Positions 33,267 to 43,349 of a stretch of 64,000 nt of DNA are shown one piece after another. The stretch covers positions 1 to 64,000 of the forward strand of contig NZ_JADEVT010000014.1 in the NCBI RefSeq assembly GCF_030466625.1. The letters run 5' to 3'. The first letter of the stretch is position 1. The number at the start of each line of letters is the position of its first letter. The DNA comes from Nocardioides sp. ChNu-153. GTDB taxonomy: Bacteria > Actinomycetota > Actinomycetes > Propionibacteriales > Nocardioidaceae. Position numbers and translations under genes: made by a program. The notes beneath the pieces were generated by a model. The model saw only the letters and a program-made list of their open reading frames with translations. It made no database searches and was not told where the DNA came from.

Positions 33267-34442
33267 ATGCGGCTGCACCTGACGGAGGAGGACGCGGCGT
33301 TCCGCGCCGAGCTCCGGGAGTTCTTCACGACGCAGGTCGACGAGGACATCCGCACCGCGGTCCGCGACCGCGCCCACCTCACGCAGGAGCAGATCGTGCG
33401 CAGCCACCGCACGCTGCACGCGGCCGGCCTCGCCGTGCCGCACTGGCCCGCCGAGTGGGGCGGGCGCGACTGGAGCTCGCTGCGTCGCCACCTGTGGCAC
33501 GAGGAGATGCAGCGCGCCTGCGTGCCGCCGCCGCTGGCGTTCAACACCTCGATGATCGGCCCGGTCATCGCCCAGTTCGGCAGCCAGGAGCAGAAGGAGC
33601 GCTTCCTGCCGGCCACGGCCAACCTCGACATCTGGTGGAGCCAGGGCTTCTCCGAGCCCAACGCGGGTTCCGACCTGGCGTCGCTGCGCACCTCCGCGGT
33701 GCTCGACGGGGACACGTGGGTCGTCAACGGCCAGAAGACGTGGACCACGCTGGGGCAGTACGGCGACTGGATCTTCACCCTGGTGCGCACCGACCCGCAC
33801 GTGAAGAAGCAGGCGGGCATCTCGATGCTGCTCATCGACATGACCAGCCCCGGCGTCGAGGTCCGTCCCATCGAGCTCATCGACGGCAGCCACGAGGTCA
33901 ACGAGGTGTGGTTCACCGACGTGCGCGTCCCCTCGGAGAACCTGGTGGGCGAGGTCAACTCGGGCTGGACCCAGGCCAAGTTCCTCCTCGGCAACGAGCG
34001 CGTCGGCGTCGCGCCGGTCGGCGCCACGAAGCGGCTGCTCGCGCAGATCAAGGAGTGGGCCACCACGGTGACCTCCCCCCACGGCACGCTGCTCGACGAC
34101 CCGTTCGTCGCCGCCCGCATCGCGGAGCTGGAGAACGAGCTGAGCGCCCTCGAGCTCACCGCGCTGCGCGTGGTCGCGCACTCGGCCGACGGTCGCCCGC
34201 ACCCCGCCTCCTCGGTGCTCAAGCTCAAGGGCAGCGAGCTGCAGCAGGCGGTCTCGGAGCTCGCGATCGACGTCGCCGGCCCGGGCGCCCTGGCCTCCGG
34301 CGCCGACGACGAGACCAGCGACCTGCCGGCCTGGCAGCGACGCGGCACCCCGGCGTACCTGAACCTGCGGAAGGCCTCCATCTACGGCGGCTCCAACGAG
34401 GTCCAGCGCCAGATCATCGCCGGCACCATCCTCGGGCTCTGA
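33267..34442 (+). CDS. Acyl-CoA dehydrogenase, first subunit
   Basis: A 391-residue flavoprotein of the acyl-CoA dehydrogenase family. Clear elements are L-H-A-A-G-L-A-V-P-H-W-P-A-E-W-G-G and the flavin-binding segment Q-G-F-S-E-P-N-A-G-S-D-L-A-S-L. V-N-G-Q-K-T-W-T-T follows, and the end is I-Y-G-G-S-N-E-V-Q-R-Q-I. ATG 33267 follows GGAGGAGG. The second dehydrogenase begins 22 nt after the stop. Such pairs form alpha2-beta2 enzymes acting on bulky or side-chain acyl-CoAs in actinobacteria, and that assembly is inferred here. Confidence 0.92.
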   Translation: MRLHLTEEDAAFRAELREFFTTQVDEDIRTAVRDRAHLTQEQIVRSHRTLHAAGLAVPHWPAEWGGRDWSSLRRHLWHEEMQRACVPPPLAFNTSMIGPVIAQFGSQEQKERFLPATANLDIWWSQGFSEPNAGSDLASLRTSAVLDGDTWVVNGQKTWTTLGQYGDWIFTLVRTDPHVKKQAGISMLLIDMTSPGVEVRPIELIDGSHEVNEVWFTDVRVPSENLVGEVNSGWTQAKFLLGNERVGVAPVGATKRLLAQIKEWATTVTSPHGTLLDDPFVAARIAELENELSALELTALRVVAHSADGRPHPASSVLKLKGSELQQAVSELAIDVAGPGALASGADDETSDLPAWQRRGTPAYLNLRKASIYGGSNEVQRQIIAGTILGL

Positions 34443-34464
34443 CCCGCACGCGAGAGGACGAGAC

Positions 34465-35616
34465 GTGGACTTCACCTACGACGAGGAGCAGGTCGCGCTG
34501 CGCGAGGCGGTGCGGGGTCTCCTCGGCCGGGCGTACGGCGACTTCGAGAACCGGCGCCGCGCGGTCGCGGACGACCCGGGGTACGACGCGGCCACCTGGG
34601 GCCGGATGGCCGAGATGGGCCTGCTGGCCCTCCCCTTCGCCGAGGACGACGGCGGGGTGGGCGCCGGCCCCGTGGAGGTGGGCGTGGTGGCCGAGGAGAT
34701 CGGTCGCGTGCTCGCCCCCGAGCCCTACCTCGCGGCCGTGGTGCTGGCGGGCGGCCTCGTCGCAGCCCTCGGCACCGACGAGCAGCGCGCCGAGCTCGTC
34801 GGCGGCCTGGCGTCGGGCGAGCTGGTGCCGGCCCTGGCCCACGCGGAGCCGGGCAGCCGCTGGAGCGCCGAGGCCACCGCGGTGACCGCGCAGCAGGCCG
34901 GCGACACCTGGACCCTCGACGGGGTGAAGGAGCCGGTGCCGTTCGGCGCCTCCGCCGACGTCCTGCTCGTCACCGCGGCCCTGCCGGGCGGCGGCACCGG
35001 GGTGTTCGTGGTCGACCCGGCGGCCGACGGCGTCACCCGCGACGGCTACCGCACGCCCGACGGCGGGCGCGCCGCCCGGGTGCACCTCGAGAGCGCGACG
35101 GGTACGCCGCTGGGCGAGGCCGGCGTCGACCGCACGGCCGAGGTCGCGGCGGCCCACGACGCCACCCGCGTCGCGGCCGCGCAGCAGGCCGTGGGGGCGA
35201 TGCAGGTCGCGCTCGAGACGACGGCGGGGTACCTCAAGAGCCGCGAGCAGTTCGGCGTGCCGCTCAAGACGTTCCAGGCGCTCACCTTCCGCGCCGCGGA
35301 CATGTACGTCGCGCTCGAGCTCGCCCGCAGCCTCGCGCTCTGGGCGACGATGGTGCACGCCGACCCCGACGCCACCCCCGAGGAGAAGGCCGACGCGGCT
35401 CGCCGGGCCTGGGCCCAGACCTCCGCGGCGGGGCGCCACGTCGGCCAGGAGGCCATCCAGCTCCACGGCGGCATCGCGATGACCGCGGAGTACTCGACGG
35501 GCTCCTACACCGCCCACCTCACGGCGCTCGACCACCTGCTGGGCGACGCCCGGCACCACCTCGGCCTGCTGGCGCTCGACGTCGCCGGCCACGGTGAGGT
35601 CGACCCGCTCCGCTGA
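34465..35616 (+). CDS. Acyl-CoA dehydrogenase, second subunit
   Basis: A 383-residue partner of the preceding gene. The N-terminal helical domain has the M-G-L-L-A-L-P-F-A-E-D-D-G-G-V-G segment. The flavin-site serine-rich loop is degenerate (H-A-E-P-G-S-R-W-S-A), and the C-terminal part has Q-L-H-G-G-I-A-M-T-A-E-Y. Degeneracy in the mid-domain is typical when FAD sites are formed between two different subunits. GTG 34465 follows GAGAGGA. The substrate class cannot be read. Confidence 0.9.
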   Translation: MDFTYDEEQVALREAVRGLLGRAYGDFENRRRAVADDPGYDAATWGRMAEMGLLALPFAEDDGGVGAGPVEVGVVAEEIGRVLAPEPYLAAVVLAGGLVAALGTDEQRAELVGGLASGELVPALAHAEPGSRWSAEATAVTAQQAGDTWTLDGVKEPVPFGASADVLLVTAALPGGGTGVFVVDPAADGVTRDGYRTPDGGRAARVHLESATGTPLGEAGVDRTAEVAAAHDATRVAAAQQAVGAMQVALETTAGYLKSREQFGVPLKTFQALTFRAADMYVALELARSLALWATMVHADPDATPEEKADAARRAWAQTSAAGRHVGQEAIQLHGGIAMTAEYSTGSYTAHLTALDHLLGDARHHLGLLALDVAGHGEVDPLR

Positions 35617-35631
35617 GCCCCGCCGTACCCC

Positions 35632-35680
35632 GGTTCGTGGTAGCAGCGCCAGGCACTCCGCGGCGCTGCTACCACGAACC
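35632..35680. terminator. Perfect 19-bp bidirectional hairpin
   Basis: GGTTCGTGGTAGCAGCGCC at 35632-35650 and its exact complement at 35662-35680, separated by 11 nt, lie between the convergent dehydrogenase and histidine kinase genes. Confidence 0.75.
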
Positions 35681-35707
35681 TCCGTAGGGGACGGCCGCAC
35701 CGGCCGC

Positions 35708-37318
35708 TCAGCGCGGCAGCGGCACGACCCACTCCAGCAGCGTCCCGCCGCCGTGCTCGCTCATCACCCGCGCGGTCCCGCCCAGCGCCTCGGCGCGCCG
35801 GCGCACGTTGACGAGCCCGCTCTCGACCGCGCCGTCGAAGCCGACGCCGTCGTCGAGCAGCCGCAGCGCCACGATGTCGTCGTCGGCCTGCAGGTCGATC
35901 GTCACCGCGCTCGCCCGCGCGTGCCGCACCACGTTCGACAGGCCCTCGCGCAGCGTCGCGAGCAGCTCGTCGGACTCGCGGTCCGGCACCGTCGTGTCGA
36001 CCGGGCCGCGCACGTGCACCTCGGGGGTGAAGCCGAGCGCGTCGGCGTACTCCGCGGCGAGCTGCAGCACCTCGGCACGCAGCGAGGTGCCCTGGAGCCG
36101 GCTGAGCTCGAAGATCGTCGTGCGGATGTCGCGGATCGTCTGGTCGAGCTCGCGCACGGCGGCGTCGAACCGGGGCCGGGCGTCCGGCGCGACCTGGGCG
36201 CGCAGGCCCTGCAGCTGCAGGCCGGTGGCGAAGATGCGCTGGATGACGACGTCGTGCAGGTCGCGGGCGATGCGGTCGCGGTCGGCGAGCACCATCAGCT
36301 CCTGGCGCTCCCCCACCGCCCGGATGCGGTCGATGGAGGAGACGGCGTGCGACACGAACGACTCGAGCAGCTCGAGCTCCTCCTCGGCGGGGGCCCGGTC
36401 GCCCGGCCGGAGCGCGACGCCCAGCACGAGCGGCTCGGCGAGCTCGGAGCGGAACGGCACGAGCACGACGACCGTGCTGTCGGCCCGGGCGACCACGGAG
36501 CGGCGGGACCGGTTCGCGGCGTGCACCGCCTCGAACACCGCGGCGCCGGGCGCCAGGTGCTCGGCGGGCACCAGGTGCTCCGTGCTCGACACGTCGTCCT
36601 CGGCCACCACGACCACGGCGTCGGCGACGAGGCGCACGAGCACCACCGAGCGCGCCCGGAAGACCCAGCTGACGAGCTCGGTGACGTGGGCCAGCGCGGC
36701 GTCGGCCGCGATGGGCGGTTGCAGCAGCTCGGCGAGCCGCTGCGAGACCGTCAGCCACTCCGAGCGCCGCACGGCCCGCTCGCGTGCGCCGGCGACGTCG
36801 AGCACGTGGGCGGCGCGGTCGGCCAGCCAGCCCAACAGCCGCTCGTCGTCGGGGGTGAAGGGGGCCCGGTCGTCCTCGTCGCCGAGGTAGAGCATGCCGA
36901 GCCGCCGCTCGCGCCGGTCGATGCCGACGCCGACGAACCGCTCGACCGGCGGGTGGCCCGGGGGCAGCAGCGTGGCGAGCGGGTGGGCCGTGACGTCGTC
37001 GAGACGCATCGGCTCGTCGGAGCGCAGGAGGCAGCCGAGGACGCCCCGACCGACCGGGAAGTCGCCGATCTCGTCGCGCGCGGACTCGTCGAGGCCGTGG
37101 AGGTAGAAGTCGCCGAGGCGCCCGTCGATGTCGAGGACGGTGAGGACGCCGTACCGGGCCCCGACCAGCTCGCAGGCGCTCGAGACGACGTCCTGCAGCA
37201 GCGTCCGGACGTCGCCGTCCCCGGTGAGCCGGGCCAGCAGGTCGAGGACGTGCGGCAGCCGGTCGCCGCCGACGATGCCGGTGATGGAGCGCGGGGTGGG
37301 CCGGGGGCTCGAGGCCAT
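35708..37318 (-). CDS. GAF-domain sensor histidine kinase (DevS/NarX-type HisKA_3)
   Basis: A 536-residue cytosolic kinase. Two GAF domains (about 35-175 and 205-330) precede a HisKA_3 dimerisation domain with the phosphorylated histidine H355 in D-R-D-R-I-A-R-D-L-H-D-V-V-I. The ATPase domain follows (E-G-L-S-N-V-V-R-H-A-R-A as N box, D-D-G-V-G-F-D as G1 box). This matches the DosS/DevS architecture of actinobacteria, where GAF domains sense gas or redox state; a haem ligand is not identifiable. No response regulator is adjacent. Upstream is an unusual leader with its own promoter, a tiny ORF and a structured RNA. Confidence 0.92.
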   Translation of the reverse strand: MASSPRPTPRSITGIVGGDRLPHVLDLLARLTGDGDVRTLLQDVVSSACELVGARYGVLTVLDIDGRLGDFYLHGLDESARDEIGDFPVGRGVLGCLLRSDEPMRLDDVTAHPLATLLPPGHPPVERFVGVGIDRRERRLGMLYLGDEDDRAPFTPDDERLLGWLADRAAHVLDVAGARERAVRRSEWLTVSQRLAELLQPPIAADAALAHVTELVSWVFRARSVVLVRLVADAVVVVAEDDVSSTEHLVPAEHLAPGAAVFEAVHAANRSRRSVVARADSTVVVLVPFRSELAEPLVLGVALRPGDRAPAEEELELLESFVSHAVSSIDRIRAVGERQELMVLADRDRIARDLHDVVIQRIFATGLQLQGLRAQVAPDARPRFDAAVRELDQTIRDIRTTIFELSRLQGTSLRAEVLQLAAEYADALGFTPEVHVRGPVDTTVPDRESDELLATLREGLSNVVRHARASAVTIDLQADDDIVALRLLDDGVGFDGAVESGLVNVRRRAEALGGTARVMSEHGGGTLLEWVVPLPR

Positions 37319-37366
37319 GCCCGCCACCCTAGGTCGTCGCTGCGCGCGGCGGCGGAAATGGGACGA

Positions 37367-37430
37367 CCCGCAGGCGTGGCCCCTCGGGAGGGGCCGTCTC
37401 CAGTAGGACAAGGTCTGGAGCGCCTGCGGG
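37367..37430 (-). ncRNA. Three-way-junction RNA element upstream of the histidine kinase
   Basis: Three perfect stems nest together: P1 37367-37376/37421-37430 (CCCGCAGGCG), P2 37378-37385/37388-37395 (GGCCCCTC) and P3 37398-37403/37415-37420 (CTCCAG). Minus-strand sequence after P1 ends in CCCATTT. It lies between a 12-codon ORF and the kinase start, where an attenuator or terminator would sit. Confidence 0.6.
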
Positions 37431-37533
37431 CCGGGTGACTGCCCTTGGATTGCCAGCGGCTCGACGCCGCCGACTGCGTTCTGCTGCGACCGGCACCTCG
37501 CCGGTCGGGCGTCCCGCGTCTGGTGCGGAGCTG

Positions 37534-37572
37534 CTAGCGAGCAGCCACCTCACGCGTCCTGGAAGAACTCAT
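37534..37572 (-). CDS. Putative 12-residue leader peptide with near-perfect Shine-Dalgarno
   Basis: ATG 37572 to TAG encodes MSSSRTREVAAR. The upstream AAAGGAGGTG is an exact complement of the 16S rRNA 3' end, 10 nt before the ATG, and a consensus-like promoter lies upstream. It is followed by a structured RNA and then the histidine kinase gene, an arrangement typical of leader-peptide control. No other function is visible in so short a product, and expression is unproven. Confidence 0.55.
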   Translation of the reverse strand: MSSSRTREVAAR

Positions 37573-37605
37573 TCTCCGGACCACCTCCTTTCCCGTGTGC
37601 ACCAG

Positions 37606-37634
37606 AACGTACGCCGGTGCCCGGGGGGTCTCAA
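37606..37634 (-). promoter_or_regulatory. Sigma70-type promoter for the leader ORF
   Basis: On the minus strand TTGAGA (37634-37629) and TACGTT (37611-37606) are separated by exactly 17 nt. The start of transcription would fall shortly before the AAAGGAGG ribosome-binding site of the 12-codon ORF. Confidence 0.6.
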
Positions 37635-37690
37635 GGGGTTTTCCGGGCCGTTCGCCGAGGGCGAATCGGGTGCCGGTCACGGCGCCCGGG

Positions 37691-38341
37691 TCAGGGCGCC
37701 AGGCGCCGCACGGTCCAGCCGTCGCCGGAGCGCCGGTAGACGAGCCGGTCGTGCATCCGCCCGGTGCGGCCCTGCCAGAACTCGACGGCGTCGGGCACGA
37801 CGTCGTACCCGCCCCAGCCGGGGGGCGCCGGCACGTCGTCGGTGCCCGCGAAGCGGCGCTCGGCCTCGTCGTAGGCAGCGGTCAGCTCGTCGCGCGAGGC
37901 CACCTCGGCGGACTGCTGCGAGGCCCACGCGCCGATGCGGGAGCCGCGGGGGCGGCGCGCGAAGTACTCCTCGACCTCCGCCCGCGGCACGGGTACGGCG
38001 TGCCCGTCGACCCGCACCTGCCGCTCCAGCTGGTGCCAGGGGAACAGCAGCGCGCAGCGGGGCTCGGCCGCGAGGCCGGTGCCCTTGCGGGAGCCCGTGT
38101 GGGTGAAGAAGCGGAAGCCGTGGGGGCCGAACCCCTTGAGCAGCACGAAGCGCGACGAGGGCGCGCCGTCGACGTCGACGGTCGAGACGACCATGGCGTT
38201 GGGCTCCCCGATCGCGGCGGAGGCGGCGTCGTCGTACCAGCGGGAGAACATCGACACGGGGTCGGGCGTCAGGTCGCCCTCGGCGAGCCCGCCGCTCGCG
38301 TAGTCCTCGCGCAGGTCGGCCAGGTCCCTCTCGTCGCTCAT
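37691..38341 (-). CDS. pdxH: Pyridoxamine 5'-phosphate oxidase
   Basis: A 216-residue FMN enzyme that makes pyridoxal phosphate from pyridoxine or pyridoxamine phosphate. Typical sections are P-D-P-V-S-M-F-S-R-W-Y-D-D-A, F-V-L-L-K-G-F-G-P-H-G-F-R-F-F-T-H, and W-H-Q-L-E-R-Q-V-R. The family C-terminus F-W-Q-G-R-T-G-R-M-H-D-R is followed by the R-R-L-A-P end. ATG 38341 is divergent from citA. PLP made here would serve CysM and SerC. Confidence 0.95.
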   Translation of the reverse strand: MSDERDLADLREDYASGGLAEGDLTPDPVSMFSRWYDDAASAAIGEPNAMVVSTVDVDGAPSSRFVLLKGFGPHGFRFFTHTGSRKGTGLAAEPRCALLFPWHQLERQVRVDGHAVPVPRAEVEEYFARRPRGSRIGAWASQQSAEVASRDELTAAYDEAERRFAGTDDVPAPPGWGGYDVVPDAVEFWQGRTGRMHDRLVYRRSGDGWTVRRLAP

Positions 38342-38493
38342 GCCCGCCACGGTACGGCGGAGCGCGCCCGACCACCGCTCGGACGCCCCCGTGGCGGGCC
38401 CGCGGAGCGCGCGGGCACAATGCGACGCGGCACACACGCCACCAGCACGCGAACGTGAGCACGCGGGAACCGCGCCGACGAAGGAGTCGCCCC

Positions 38494-39597
38494 ATGACCG
38501 AGGTCCACCACGGCCTGGAAGGCGTCGTCGCCTTCGAGACCGAGATCGCCGAGCCCGACAAGGAGGGCTCCGCGCTCCGCTACCGCGGCGTCGACATCGA
38601 GGACATCGTCGGCCGGGTGCCGTTCGAGAACGTGTGGGGCCTGCTCATCGACGGCAGCTACACCCCCGGCCTGCCGCCGGCGGAGGCCTACAACCTGCCG
38701 GTGCACACAGGTGACGTGCGCGTCGACGTGCAGGCGGCCATCGCGATGCTCGCCCCGGCGTTCGGCTTCGGCCAGACCTACGACATCAGCGACGAGCAGG
38801 CGCGCGACGACCTGGCGCGGGTGGCGGTCATGGTGCTGTCGTACGCCGCGCAGTCGGCCCGCGGGCTGCACCAGCCCGTCGTACCCCAGAAGGCGGTCGA
38901 CGAGGGCGCGACGCTGGCGGAGAAGTTCCTCATCCGCTGGAAGGGCGAGGCCGACCCGAAGCACGTCAAGGCGATCGACGCCTACTGGTCGTCGGCGGCC
39001 GAGCACGGCATGAACGCCTCGACGTTCACCGCCCGCGTCATCACCTCGACGGGCGCCGACGTGGCGGCCGCGTTCTCCGGCGCGATCGGCGCGATGAGCG
39101 GCCCGCTGCACGGCGGCGCCCCCTCCCGCGTGCTCGGCATGATCGAGCAGGTGGAGCGCCGCGGCGACGCCCGCGCCTACGTCAAGGAGCTGCTAGACGG
39201 CGGCGAGCGCCTCATGGGCTTCGGCCACCGCGTCTACCGCGCCGAGGACCCCCGCGCCCGCGTGCTGCGCCGCACCGCCCGCGAGCTCGACGCCCCGCGC
39301 TACGAGGTCGCCGAGGCGCTGGAGCAGGCGGCGCTGGCCGAGCTGCGCGAGCGTCGCCCCGACCGCGTGCTGGAGACGAACGTCGAGTTCTGGGCCGCGA
39401 TCGTGCTCGACTTCGCCGAGGTGCCGGCGCCCATGTTCACGTCGATGTTCACCTGCGCCCGCACCGGCGGCTGGTCGGCGCACATCCTCGAGCAGAAGCG
39501 CACGGGCCGCCTGATCCGCCCGTCCGCGGTCTACACCGGCCCCGCCGCCCGTCCCGCCGACGCGGTCGACGGCTGGCAGGAGGCCTGGGGCGCCTGA
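38494..39597 (+). CDS. citA: Citrate synthase 2 (CitA type)
   Basis: A 367-residue citrate synthase, shorter than the GltA type. The catalytic triad is present: H206 in S-G-P-L-H-G-G-A, H245 in G-F-G-H-R-V-Y and D306 in I-V-L-D-F-A-E-V-P. It condenses oxaloacetate and acetyl-CoA; a 2-methylcitrate activity cannot be excluded. ATG 38494 follows AAGGAG. The pdxH-citA-serC neighbourhood is in line with actinobacterial gene order, where citA and serC are close. Confidence 0.93.
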   Translation: MTEVHHGLEGVVAFETEIAEPDKEGSALRYRGVDIEDIVGRVPFENVWGLLIDGSYTPGLPPAEAYNLPVHTGDVRVDVQAAIAMLAPAFGFGQTYDISDEQARDDLARVAVMVLSYAAQSARGLHQPVVPQKAVDEGATLAEKFLIRWKGEADPKHVKAIDAYWSSAAEHGMNASTFTARVITSTGADVAAAFSGAIGAMSGPLHGGAPSRVLGMIEQVERRGDARAYVKELLDGGERLMGFGHRVYRAEDPRARVLRRTARELDAPRYEVAEALEQAALAELRERRPDRVLETNVEFWAAIVLDFAEVPAPMFTSMFTCARTGGWSAHILEQKRTGRLIRPSAVYTGPAARPADAVDGWQEAWGA

Positions 39598-39619
39598 GCC
39601 CCCTCCCTGCGCCGAGCAG

Positions 39620-39675
39620 GTACGACGACGGGCGGGTCCCGCAGCCGGCGCTGCGGGCCCGCCCGTCCGTCGTAC
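39620..39675. terminator. Bidirectional hairpin after citA
   Basis: GTACGACGACGGGCGGGTCC on the left pairs with the complementary strand ending CCGTCGTAC at 39675, with a GCAGC/GCTGC inner stem. It is situated between convergent genes. Confidence 0.65.
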
Positions 39676-39691
39676 CAGGGGTGACCGGGGC

Positions 39692-40279
39692 TCAGCCGCC
39701 GGTGTACCAGCTCGTGAGGCCGCGCGCGCCGGCCCAGCTCAGCGACACGTGCACGTGGTCGACGTGGCGCAGCGTGGGCGAGCACTTCGCGACGCTCGTG
39801 CAGTTGGCGTGCAGGTAGGGCTTGACCTGGAAGCCGTTCCAGGCCGACCAGATGCGGTCGTTCCAGATGACGTACATGACGCCCTGGCGACGGGCGCGGG
39901 CGGCGACGTTGCCGGCGGCGTCGGTGGCCTGCAGCTCGGCGAGGAAGCGGTAGAACGCCTGGCGCTGGTTGGCGTTGCGGGCGTCGAGGTTCCAGTCGAG
40001 CGCGCGGCTCTCCTTGTGCTCCGAGCGACCGCCCGAGCTGCAGGCGCGCGTGATGCCGATGATGCGGCCGCCGTAGCGGGCGGTCAGCTGGCTCGAGTAC
40101 GCCTGCATGCCGGGCATGATCTTCGACGTGCAGCCGGTCTGCGGCTCGTAGCGGGCGAAGGGCTCGACGGGCGACGCGACGCGGGCGTCGGCGGTCGTCG
40201 GCTGGGGGCCGATGACGGCGACGAGGGCGAGCAGGACGGCGCCGACGATCGTGAGCAGGCGCGGGTGACGCAGGGACAT
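39692..40279 (-). CDS. Secreted peptidase-like protein (ARB_07466/M15-like C-terminal domain)
   Basis: A 195-residue exported protein. The signal peptide (M-S-L-R-H-P-R then a leucine/valine core, cleavage near residue 31) is followed by one domain. That domain has S-E-H-K-E-S-R-A-L-D-W-N-L-D and H-V-D-H-V-H-V-S-L-S-W, which supply the histidine/aspartate zinc-site pattern of the D-Ala-D-Ala peptidase-like ARB_07466 C-terminal domain. Cell-wall hydrolysis is inferred. Two cysteine pairs may form disulfides. ATG 40279 follows GGAGGAG. Confidence 0.75.
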   Translation of the reverse strand: MSLRHPRLLTIVGAVLLALVAVIGPQPTTADARVASPVEPFARYEPQTGCTSKIMPGMQAYSSQLTARYGGRIIGITRACSSGGRSEHKESRALDWNLDARNANQRQAFYRFLAELQATDAAGNVAARARRQGVMYVIWNDRIWSAWNGFQVKPYLHANCTSVAKCSPTLRHVDHVHVSLSWAGARGLTSWYTGG

Positions 40280-40367
40280 GACAACTCCTCCGAGGGGACT
40301 CGTCACCCTTTCGGCCGTGTCGCTCCCGACCTGAGCACCCCAACGGGTGGTATCGGGATCCGCTGGG

Positions 40368-40997
40368 TCAGTCCGAGCCCGGCTCGGGTACGACGCGCGT
40401 CGTCGCCGCGAGGTAGGCCCGGCCGCGCGGCGACAGGTCGTAGCCCACGTCGAAGCTCTGCGTGAGCCCGAGCCCCTTGAGCTTGCGGACGTCGATCTTG
40501 AACGGGTCGCGCTCGCGTCCGACCTCGGCGGCGAGGTCGGGGGCGCGGGTGTGGGGGCGGCGGCGCACCAGGTCGAGGGTCTGCATCGTCCACGGGCCGT
40601 GGCTGCTGGCGCGGTCGAGCCGCTCGAGGCGGCGGTCGATGTCGGCGACGTCGTCGGCGGTGAGGTCGGCGGACTCGCGCAGCGCGATGCGGGGGTCCTC
40701 CCCCGCCCAGGTGAGGCCGACGCGGTAGACGACGGGCTCGCCGGCGCCGGGCCGGGCGGCCTCGTCGACGGGGCGCAGGCGGCGGCGCAGCGCGTCGGCG
40801 TCGGGAAAGCCCGCCGCGCGGGCGTCGTCGGGGGTGATGGCGTGCTCGTCGACGACGTCGACGCTGGTCACGCGCACGACGCCGGCGGAGCTGCGGAACT
40901 CCGACCCGACCCGCACGTCGGGGCGCGCCCACCGGCGGAACGCGAGCGTCACCGACCCGTCGGCGACGCCCTGGGCGACCTTCGGCGGGAGGCGCAC
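40368..40997 (-). CDS. ASCH-domain-like protein
   Basis: A 209-residue protein. The N-terminal half resembles an ASCH/PUA-like RNA-binding domain: A-D-G-S-V-T-L-A-F-R-R-W, V-G-S-E-F-R-S-S-A-G-V-V-R-V-T-S-V, and D-A-R-A-A-G-F-P-D-A-D-A-L at the substrate face. The C-terminal half is helical with R-R-R-P-H-T-R-A-P-D-L-A and K-L-K-G-L-G-L-T, like a small winged-helix domain. The function is unknown; RNA or modified-nucleotide binding is inferred. GTG 40997 is 4 nt after the GNAT stop, so the pair is co-transcribed. Confidence 0.75.
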   Translation of the reverse strand: MRLPPKVAQGVADGSVTLAFRRWARPDVRVGSEFRSSAGVVRVTSVDVVDEHAITPDDARAAGFPDADALRRRLRPVDEAARPGAGEPVVYRVGLTWAGEDPRIALRESADLTADDVADIDRRLERLDRASSHGPWTMQTLDLVRRRPHTRAPDLAAEVGRERDPFKIDVRKLKGLGLTQSFDVGYDLSPRGRAYLAATTRVVPEPGSD

Positions 40998-41001
40998 CGG
41001 C

Positions 41002-42697
<1,696 letters not shown>

Positions 42698-42730
42698 GGG
42701 GCGTCAGCCGGCACGACCGCCCGGGTGGCC

Positions 42731-42776
42731 TGTGCGGAGGTCTGCTGCGACTCGTCTGCTCAGCGGATCTCCGCAC
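42731..42776. repeat. Hairpin-forming repeat, copy 1
   Basis: TGTGCGGAGGTCTGCTG through CGTCTGCTCAGCGGATCTCCGCAC. The ends GTGCGGAG and CTCCGCAC are complementary. A second copy in the same orientation lies at 43272, across the small gene between them. Confidence 0.75.
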
Positions 42777-42857
42777 GTGCCCGGCAGCCGGCGCTCGCCG
42801 CTCCTGCGCACCCGAAACTCGGTGGACGCTGCGGTCGCGCCGCTCGATGCTGGCCCG

Positions 42858-43235
42858 GTGGACGTCCTCCTGGAGCAAGCCATCGCCCCCGTGATGCGGG
42901 ACCTCGTGCGGTCGGGGATCGCACCTCCACGCCTGCTCGACTACGACTGGCTCGACGACACCGCTGTGGCTTCGGCGATGCTCCACACCCCCGATGGGGC
43001 CGGCACCGGGATCACCGTGTCGCGCCTGGCGACCGAGGCCGAGCAGGTCGCGTGGGTCGCCGACGCGGTGCAGGAGGCGGTCATCGACTACCTCATGCCG
43101 ACCGGCCCCAACAACTGGCCGCCGTGCCCGCTGCACCCCCGCAACCACCCTCTGCTCGCGGCGGTCCACGACGAGGCGGCGGTGTGGGAGTGCCCGAAGA
43201 CCGGCTCGCGGGTAGCTGCCATCGGCGCTGTCTGA
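42858..43235 (+). CDS. Hypothetical protein, 125 residues
   Basis: A soluble acidic protein of 125 residues starting at GTG 42858. Visible features are V-M-R-D-L-V-R-S-G-I-A-P-P, L-L-D-Y-D-W-L-D-D-T, and an N-W-P-P-C-P-L-H-P-R-N-H-P-L segment. The protein ends W-E-C-P-K-T-G-S-R. The two cysteines, each before a proline and near a histidine, may bind a metal. I do not recognise a family. The gene is enclosed by two direct copies of a hairpin repeat (42731, 43272), suggesting it may have moved or been duplicated as a cassette. Confidence 0.55.
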   Translation: MDVLLEQAIAPVMRDLVRSGIAPPRLLDYDWLDDTAVASAMLHTPDGAGTGITVSRLATEAEQVAWVADAVQEAVIDYLMPTGPNNWPPCPLHPRNHPLLAAVHDEAAVWECPKTGSRVAAIGAV

Positions 43236-43271
43236 GGGGCCGGTGGCCCGCTACCTCGGCGCTGGCGCGCT

Positions 43272-43319
43272 TGTGCGGAGGTCTGCTGCTCGACGTCTGC
43301 TCAGCGGACCTCCGCACAA
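43272..43319. repeat. Hairpin-forming repeat, copy 2
   Basis: TTGTGCGGAGGTC ... GACCTCCGCACAA forms a perfect 13-bp stem. The interior matches copy 1 (CTGCT, CGTCTGCTCAGCGGA). It is placed between the convergent hypothetical gene and DUF3500 gene, where it can also act as a terminator. Confidence 0.75.
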
Positions 43320-43349
43320 GGCCGGCGACCGGCGGCTCGCCGCCGCGCC

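Noticed and set aside
37571..37592. Resemblance of the plus strand here to the 3' end of 16S rRNA.
   Set aside because: It is explained by a near-perfect Shine-Dalgarno sequence on the minus strand; no other 16S sequence is nearby.
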